A DNA stretch of 64,000 bases from JAJPXI01 sp051867655 (GTDB taxonomy: Bacteria; Bacillota; Clostridia; Oscillospirales; Oscillospiraceae). Shown piece by piece: positions 59,354 through 64,000 of this stretch. Under the pieces are notes generated by a model. The model worked only from the letters and a program-made list of their open reading frames with translations, was not told where the DNA came from and ran no database searches. Every line of letters begins with the position of its first letter. Within the stretch, counting starts at the first letter, position 1. The position numbers and the translations under genes are program-made. The stretch covers positions 124,001-188,000 of the forward strand of contig JBJDYV010000104.1 in the NCBI GenBank assembly GCA_051867655.1, given 5' to 3'.

Positions 59354-59506
59354 ATGGGATGCAATAACAACTGGGGCGGCGGCTGCGGCTGCCTGTGGAT
59401 CATCATCATCCTCATCATCCTGTTCTGCTGCTGCGGCAACAGCTGGGGCAACTGGGGCGGATGCAACAACAACAACTGCGGCTGCAATAACAACTGCGGC
59501 TGCTGA
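59354..59506 (+). CDS. Tiny Cys/Asn/Gly-rich membrane protein
   Basis: A 50-residue frame with ATG nine bases after AGGAGG. The order is MGCNNNWGGGCGCLW, a hydrophobic IIIILIILF core, then CCCGNSWGNWGGCNNNN and CGCNNNCGC. Eleven residues are cysteine. It has no known family to me; it resembles small YjcZ-type proteins in style only. A strong terminator follows. Metal binding or a spore/wall role is possible. Confidence 0.7.
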   Translation: MGCNNNWGGGCGCLWIIIILIILFCCCGNSWGNWGGCNNNNCGCNNNCGC

Positions 59507-59521
59507 CACACTCAAATGAAA

Positions 59522-59549
59522 CGCGGCCCTCACCTTATGGTGAGGGCCG
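59522..59549. terminator. Bidirectional terminator
   Basis: GCGGCCCTCACC TTAT GGTGAGGGCCGC, between the small gene and the converging ATPase gene. Confidence 0.75.
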
Positions 59550-59570
59550 CATTGTGTCTGTGGGGCGTTT

Positions 59571-62147
59571 TTAATCCTCGTGCCGGAGGCGGGCCACCCA
59601 CTTCTGGATCTCGGTGACCAGCAGCATAATTGCGCAAAGGCCCAAAATCTCCAGCCACTGCACGGCGGGGATGACCGCCAGGCCGAAGGCCAGACGCAGG
59701 GGCGGGATAAACAGGACGATGAGCTGCAGCAGCACCGCCGCGCCCAGGCTCAGCCAGAGCATGGGGTGCTCCCGCGGCTTCATTTTGAACAGGGAGCTGT
59801 GCTCCGACTGGAAGCCCAGGGTGGCGAACAGCTGGAGCAGGGCCAGGGTGATGAACGCCATGGTCACGTCCAGGTTCTCGATACCCGTGCCCCGGCCCAA
59901 CAGGAAGGCGGCCAGGGTCAGTACGGCCTCCGCCAGACCGGTCAGCAGCACTCGGAACCACTGGCGGCCGGAGAAGAAGGGCGTGTCCTTCCCCCGGGGC
60001 GGGCGGTCCATGACGCCGGGTTCCTCCGGCTCCACCCCCAGGGCCAGGGCGGGCAGGGAGTCGGTGACCAGATTGACCCAGAGGATGTGGGTGGGCTTCA
60101 GAACGGTCCAGCCCAGCACCGTGGCGGCGAACATGGTCAGCACTTCGCCGCAGTTGGAGGACAGCAGGAACCGCACCGCCTTATGGATGTTGTCATAAAT
60201 GCGCCGGCCCTCCCGGACGGCGAGGACGATGGTGGTGAAATTGTCGTCGGTCAGCACCATGTCGCTGGCCCCCTTGGACACGTCGGTGCCCGTGATGCCC
60301 ATGCCCACGCCGATGTCGGCGGCTTTCAGGGCGGGAGCGTCGTTGACGCCGTCGCCGGTCATGGAGACGATCTTGCCCCGCTTCTGCCACGCCGCCACGA
60401 TGCGGCTCTTGTGCTCGGGGGACACCCGGGCGTACACGGCGATCTCCGGGACCTTTTCATACAGCTCCCCGTCGCTCATTTTCTCCAGGTCCGCGCCGGT
60501 GACGGCGATGCGGCCGTCCCCCAGGATGCCAAGCTGTTGGGCGATGGCGGAGGCGGTGACCTTGTGGTCGCCGGTGATCATGACGGGCAGGATGCCCGCC
60601 GCCCGGCACTGGGCCACCGCCTGCTTCACTTCCTCCCGGGGCGGGTCGATCATGCCCACCAGACCGCAGAAGGTCAGGTGGGATTCGGTGTCCGCCGGGT
60701 CGGACACATCCACCTCGTCCACGTCCTTATAGGCGAAGGCCAGCACCCGCAGGGCGCGCTTGGCCATGGTCTCGTTGGCGATCATGATGGGGGCCGCGTC
60801 CCCCAGAACGGCCACGCCGCCGGGGGTGATCTGGCTGTCGCAGCGGCCGATGAGCACGTCGGGCGCGCCCTTGACCAGGACGCGCTTTTTCCCGTTTTCC
60901 AGATCAAGAACCACCGTGGACAGCTTGCGGTCGGAGTCGAAGGGGATCTCCCCGGCGCGGACACGCTCCTTCACATCCTCCGCGGTGCACACGCCCCTGT
61001 CCACCAGATAGTCCAGCAGGGCGGTCTCGGTGGGGTCGCCCACGAAGCCGTCCTCCCCCGCCTGGGCGTCGTTGCAGTGGAGCATGGTCTCATACAGCCG
61101 CTCGGTGGGCGCGCCGCCGGTCCACTCCTCCTGCACGGTCATGCGGTTCAGGGTCAGGGTGCCCGTCTTGTCGGAGCAGATCACGTCGGTGGAACCCAGG
61201 GTTTCCACGGCGGGCAGGCGGCGGATGATGGCCCCCCGCCCGGCCATGCGCTGCATGCCCATGGCCAGCACGATGGTGACCACCGCCACCATGCCCTCGG
61301 GGATGGCGGCCACGGCCAGGGACACGGCGGTCAGGAAGGACTGGTTCCAGGGCTGCTGGCGCAGCACGCCCACGGCGAAAATAATGATGGCGATGGCGAT
61401 GACCGCGTAGCTGAGCACGTTGGACAGCTTGTTCAGCTTGCGCTGCAGGGGGGTGGTCTCCTTCTCCGTGGACGAGAGCTGGTGGGCGATCTTGCCCATT
61501 TCGGTGTGCATGCCGGTGCCCACCACCACGCCGGTGGCCCGGCCGTAGGTCACGGCGGTGCCCAGATAGGCCAGGTTCAGCCGGTCGCCCAGGGGGGCGT
61601 CCTCCGCCGCCAGAGCCTCCGCCTTCTTCTCTACCGGCACCGATTCGCCGGTCAGGGCGGACTCCTCCACCTTCAGGGAGCCGGATTCCAGCAGCCGCAG
61701 GTCGGCGGGGACGGAGTCGCCCGCCTCCAGCAACACCACGTCACCCACCACTAATTCGGCGGCGGGGAGCTTGACCGCCGCGCCGTCCCGCAGGACCTTG
61801 GCCGTGGGGGCGCTCATGGCCTGCAAAGCCGCCAGGGCGGCTTCGGCTTTGGACTCCTGCACGGTGCCCATGACCGCGTTCAGAATGACCACGATGGCGA
61901 TGATGGCGGCGTCCACCCACTCGCCCAGAAAGCCGGAGATCAGGGCCGCCGCGATCAGCACCCAGATCATGAAGTCGGCGAACTGGGACAGGAAGATGCC
62001 CACGATGGTCTTCTTTTTGCCCTCCTCCAGCTTGTTGGGGCCGTCCCGCTCCAGCCGTTGGGCGGCCTCGGCGCTGCTGAGACCGTCCGCGGTGGTCTCC
62101 AGGGCGGACAGCACCTCCGCCGGGGGCATGCTCTGCCAGAGTTTCAT
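59571..62147 (-). CDS. Calcium-type P-type cation ATPase
   Basis: An 858-residue P2-type ATPase: actuator TGES (ALTGESVPVEKK), fourth-helix AAIPEGMVAVVTIVLAMGM, phosphorylation site CSDKTGTLT, nucleotide-domain KGAP, hinge MTGDGVNDAPALK, and a C-terminal set of six membrane segments. The PEG motif fits calcium pumps of the SERCA/PMCA-like bacterial group. ATG 62147 follows AAGGTGAG. Confidence 0.93.
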   Translation of the reverse strand: MKLWQSMPPAEVLSALETTADGLSSAEAAQRLERDGPNKLEEGKKKTIVGIFLSQFADFMIWVLIAAALISGFLGEWVDAAIIAIVVILNAVMGTVQESKAEAALAALQAMSAPTAKVLRDGAAVKLPAAELVVGDVVLLEAGDSVPADLRLLESGSLKVEESALTGESVPVEKKAEALAAEDAPLGDRLNLAYLGTAVTYGRATGVVVGTGMHTEMGKIAHQLSSTEKETTPLQRKLNKLSNVLSYAVIAIAIIIFAVGVLRQQPWNQSFLTAVSLAVAAIPEGMVAVVTIVLAMGMQRMAGRGAIIRRLPAVETLGSTDVICSDKTGTLTLNRMTVQEEWTGGAPTERLYETMLHCNDAQAGEDGFVGDPTETALLDYLVDRGVCTAEDVKERVRAGEIPFDSDRKLSTVVLDLENGKKRVLVKGAPDVLIGRCDSQITPGGVAVLGDAAPIMIANETMAKRALRVLAFAYKDVDEVDVSDPADTESHLTFCGLVGMIDPPREEVKQAVAQCRAAGILPVMITGDHKVTASAIAQQLGILGDGRIAVTGADLEKMSDGELYEKVPEIAVYARVSPEHKSRIVAAWQKRGKIVSMTGDGVNDAPALKAADIGVGMGITGTDVSKGASDMVLTDDNFTTIVLAVREGRRIYDNIHKAVRFLLSSNCGEVLTMFAATVLGWTVLKPTHILWVNLVTDSLPALALGVEPEEPGVMDRPPRGKDTPFFSGRQWFRVLLTGLAEAVLTLAAFLLGRGTGIENLDVTMAFITLALLQLFATLGFQSEHSSLFKMKPREHPMLWLSLGAAVLLQLIVLFIPPLRLAFGLAVIPAVQWLEILGLCAIMLLVTEIQKWVARLRHED

Positions 62148-62187
62148 GCTGCATCTCACCTTCTTACAGATTCGTCGGGAACGCGGG

Positions 62188-62214
62188 GCGGGCGGATATG
62201 GAATCCGCCCCTAC
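62188..62214. repeat. REP-like palindrome
   Basis: Plus-strand copy, core GGGCGGATATGGAATCCGCC with tail CCTAC, upstream of the P-type ATPase. Confidence 0.85.
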
Positions 62215-62441
62215 ATTTTTCATGCCGTTCCCGTCTTGTTGGGAAATGATAGCACCTCTGTAAGGGAATGTCAATTACTTTTTTAGGTAAATTTTATTTA
62301 CTTTCTTTTTCTGCCCCGTTTCGGCGCGGGAGCACTCGTCCTCGCAACCTCCATATCCCTCGCCCCCGCGCAAGCGCGAGGTCTCGCTCACTCCGGTGCT
62401 CGTCCTCTCCCCAACAAAGCCTTCGGCTTTGCCGGGGGCCC

Positions 62442-64000
62442 CTATTTTCTTCTCCTCTTGGGAGCAGGTGCTCTCTTTCCGGGCTTCTTTTTCTGCTTGG
62501 GCGGGACCTTGATCGTCTGCGGTTTCTTTGGGGGCGCTGCGGGCGTACCCTCCAAGCGGAAGTCGATCTGACCGCTCCCGGGGTCGGCGGACACGCACAC
62601 CACCTCCAGGGGCATGCCGAAGGAGAACACGGTGCCGCCCCGTCCGGTCAGGGTCATGCGGTGCTCGTCGTAGGCGTAGTCGTCCCCGGGCAGGGCCTCG
62701 GTGGGCACCATGCCCTCTGCCCCGAAGGGCAGCAGCACGAACAGCCCGAACCGGGTCACGCCGGAGACGGTGCCGGAGAAGCTCTCCTCCACATGGCCCT
62801 GCATGAACTCGGCCATATAGAATTTTTCGATCTCCCGCTCGGCGCTCTGGGCGGCCAGCTCCCGCTCAGAGGACTGCACCGCCGCCTTCTGCGCGGCGGC
62901 GGCCAGCTTCTTCTCCGCGGAGCCGTACAGCCTGCCCTCCAACAGGGCGGTCAGGATGCGGTGGACCATCAAGTCGGGGTAGCGGCGGATGGGGGAGGTG
63001 AAATGGCAGTAATACTCCGCCGCCAGGCCGAAGTGGCCCAGGTTCTCCCCGTCGTACCGGGCTTTCATCAGCGAGCGCAGCAGGATGGCGTTGACGGCCG
63101 GTTCCTCCGGCTTGCCCTTCACCGCGTCCAGCACCTTCTGCAGGGAGAAGTGGTCGGCCTGCCGCACCTCCAGGCCGAAGGGGGCGAGCATGGCGCGCAG
63201 GCGCTCGGTCTTGTCCTCCGACGGCTTTTCGTGGACGCGGTAGACGGCGGGTTTACCCAGCCGGTGCAGGTGGCGGGCCACCGTCTCGTTGGCCAACAGC
63301 ATGAACTCCTCGATCAGGCCCTCCGCCCGGCCCGGCTGCCGCAGCTCCATGCCCACGGGATGGCCCGTGCCGTCGCAGAGGATGACCGCCTCGCTGCTCT
63401 CCAGGTCCAGACTGCCCCGCAAGCGGCGCTTCTTTTCCAGTTGAGATGCCAGATGGGCCATGTCTTTCAGCATCGGCAAGATGTGCTTATACCGCTCGGC
63501 CAGTTCGGGATCGCTTTCGTCCAGCAGAGCATTGCAATCAGTATACGTCATTCTTTCCGTTGTGCGGATGACGCTCTGCACGATCTCATGGCCGATGACC
63601 GCGCCGTCCTCGCTCAGGGTCATGAAGCAGGACAGGGTCAGGCGGTCCACCCGGGGGTTCAGGGAGCAGATGCCGTTGGACAGGGCCGGGGGCAGCATGG
63701 GCACCACCTGATCGGCGAAGTACACCGACGTGCCCCGCTCCCAGGCCTCCCGGTCCAGGGCCGACCCGGCGCGGACATAGTGGCTGACGTCGGCGATGTG
63801 CACCCCCAGCACCCGGCGGCCCTGTCCGTCCGTGGTCAGGGAGACCGCGTCGTCCAGATCCTTGGCCGTGGCCCCGTCGATGGTGATGATCAGCTCCCCC
63901 CGCAGGTCTTTCCGGCCTGCAAGGGCGGCGGGGTCCACCTCGGCTGGCGCTTTCTCGGCCTCCTCCTGCACATCCGGCGGGAAGAAGCGCTCGATGTCGT
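62442..64000 (-). CDS. rnr: Ribonuclease R, C-terminal part
   Basis: The frame runs from the right window edge (DIERFFPPD) to the stop at 62442, with about 519 residues visible. The catalytic RNB domain has ITIDGATAKDLDDAVSL with the metal aspartates, HFTSPIRRYPDLMVHR, and then an S1 domain (FSGTVSGVTRFGLFVLLPFG). The tail is basic (KPGKRAPAPKRRRK). It is a processive 3'-5' exoribonuclease. The N-terminal cold-shock domains lie outside. Confidence 0.95.
   Translation of the reverse strand, partial: DIERFFPPDVQEEAEKAPAEVDPAALAGRKDLRGELIITIDGATAKDLDDAVSLTTDGQGRRVLGVHIADVSHYVRAGSALDREAWERGTSVYFADQVVPMLPPALSNGICSLNPRVDRLTLSCFMTLSEDGAVIGHEIVQSVIRTTERMTYTDCNALLDESDPELAERYKHILPMLKDMAHLASQLEKKRRLRGSLDLESSEAVILCDGTGHPVGMELRQPGRAEGLIEEFMLLANETVARHLHRLGKPAVYRVHEKPSEDKTERLRAMLAPFGLEVRQADHFSLQKVLDAVKGKPEEPAVNAILLRSLMKARYDGENLGHFGLAAEYYCHFTSPIRRYPDLMVHRILTALLEGRLYGSAEKKLAAAAQKAAVQSSERELAAQSAEREIEKFYMAEFMQGHVEESFSGTVSGVTRFGLFVLLPFGAEGMVPTEALPGDDYAYDEHRMTLTGRGGTVFSFGMPLEVVCVSADPGSGQIDFRLEGTPAAPPKKPQTIKVPPKQKKKPGKRAPAPKRRRK

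Noticed and set aside
59580..61754. Long plus-strand frame opposite the P-type ATPase
   Set aside because: Gly/His/Gln-rich antisense translation without domains.

Overview
The window looks like a chromosome segment of a GC-rich, Gram-positive, probably spore-forming gut clostridium of the Oscillospiraceae kind. The reasons are strong AGGAGG ribosome sites, lipobox lipoproteins, SLH surface proteins, LysM/CAP and SpoVB-like proteins, Rex and PerR regulators, reverse rubrerythrin and a Tn1549/Tn4451-like conjugative element. The species cannot be named from the sequence alone.

Region 1 (1 to about 18.65 kb) is the right part of an integrative conjugative element. It runs from the tail of a VirB6-like protein through two methyltransferases, PrgI, VirB4, an NlpC/P60 hydrolase, DUF4315, DUF4366, two cysteine-rich proteins, two element-specific proteins, MobC, a third methyltransferase, a CD1845-like protein and the relaxase. 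An AT-richer AraC/MATE cargo follows, then a sigma-like protein, TnpW, a large serine recombinase and a small resolvase-like protein without a catalytic serine. At least ten copies of a palindrome with core GGGACA-N3-TGTCCC are scattered through it. Several genes have a strong Shine-Dalgarno followed at normal spacing by ATA, ATC or ACG instead of ATG. The element ends beside a tRNA-Leu(CAG).

Region 2 (18.6-30 kb) holds tRNA-Leu and tRNA-Arg, a molybdate/tungstate-type ABC operon with a double-domain binding protein and a DUF364 protein, an amidohydrolase-like gene facing a Crp/Fnr-type operator next to a Crp/Fnr gene, a LysM-CAP protein, a cation/proton antiporter, a DUF2798 membrane protein with a large leader hairpin, and a SulP transporter.

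Region 3 (30-38.1 kb) has an XRE/small-ORF pair around a long operator, a PerR-rubrerythrin-BFD oxidative stress operon, a DUF554 gene with a remnant of a second copy, and a lipid-flippase/MBOAT/SGNH cluster probably for surface polymer export and acylation, followed by a pyridoxal-kinase-type gene.

Region 4 (38.1-49.1 kb) starts with a four-helix-bundle element and tRNA-Leu(UAG), then a cysteine/polar amino acid ABC operon and two XRE genes. A cobalamin riboswitch with an intrinsic terminator precedes a secreted SLH-CbiK chelatase fusion, a lipoprotein sharing its C-terminal domain, and a BtuFCD-type ABC transporter. I regard this as the most interesting chromosomal system: a surface-anchored tetrapyrrole/cobalt chelatase under B12 control.

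Region 5 (49.1-64 kb) has a lipoprotein barnase with barstar, an ECF sigma/anti-sigma pair, a thioesterase, a polysaccharide deacetylase, DUF2461 and DUF11-like proteins, HxlR/MATE, Rex plus an SLH protein, a tiny Cys/Asn/Gly-rich membrane protein, a calcium-type P-ATPase and the C-terminal part of RNase R. A REP/REPIN-like palindrome family is scattered from 26 to 62 kb and was not seen in the conjugative element.
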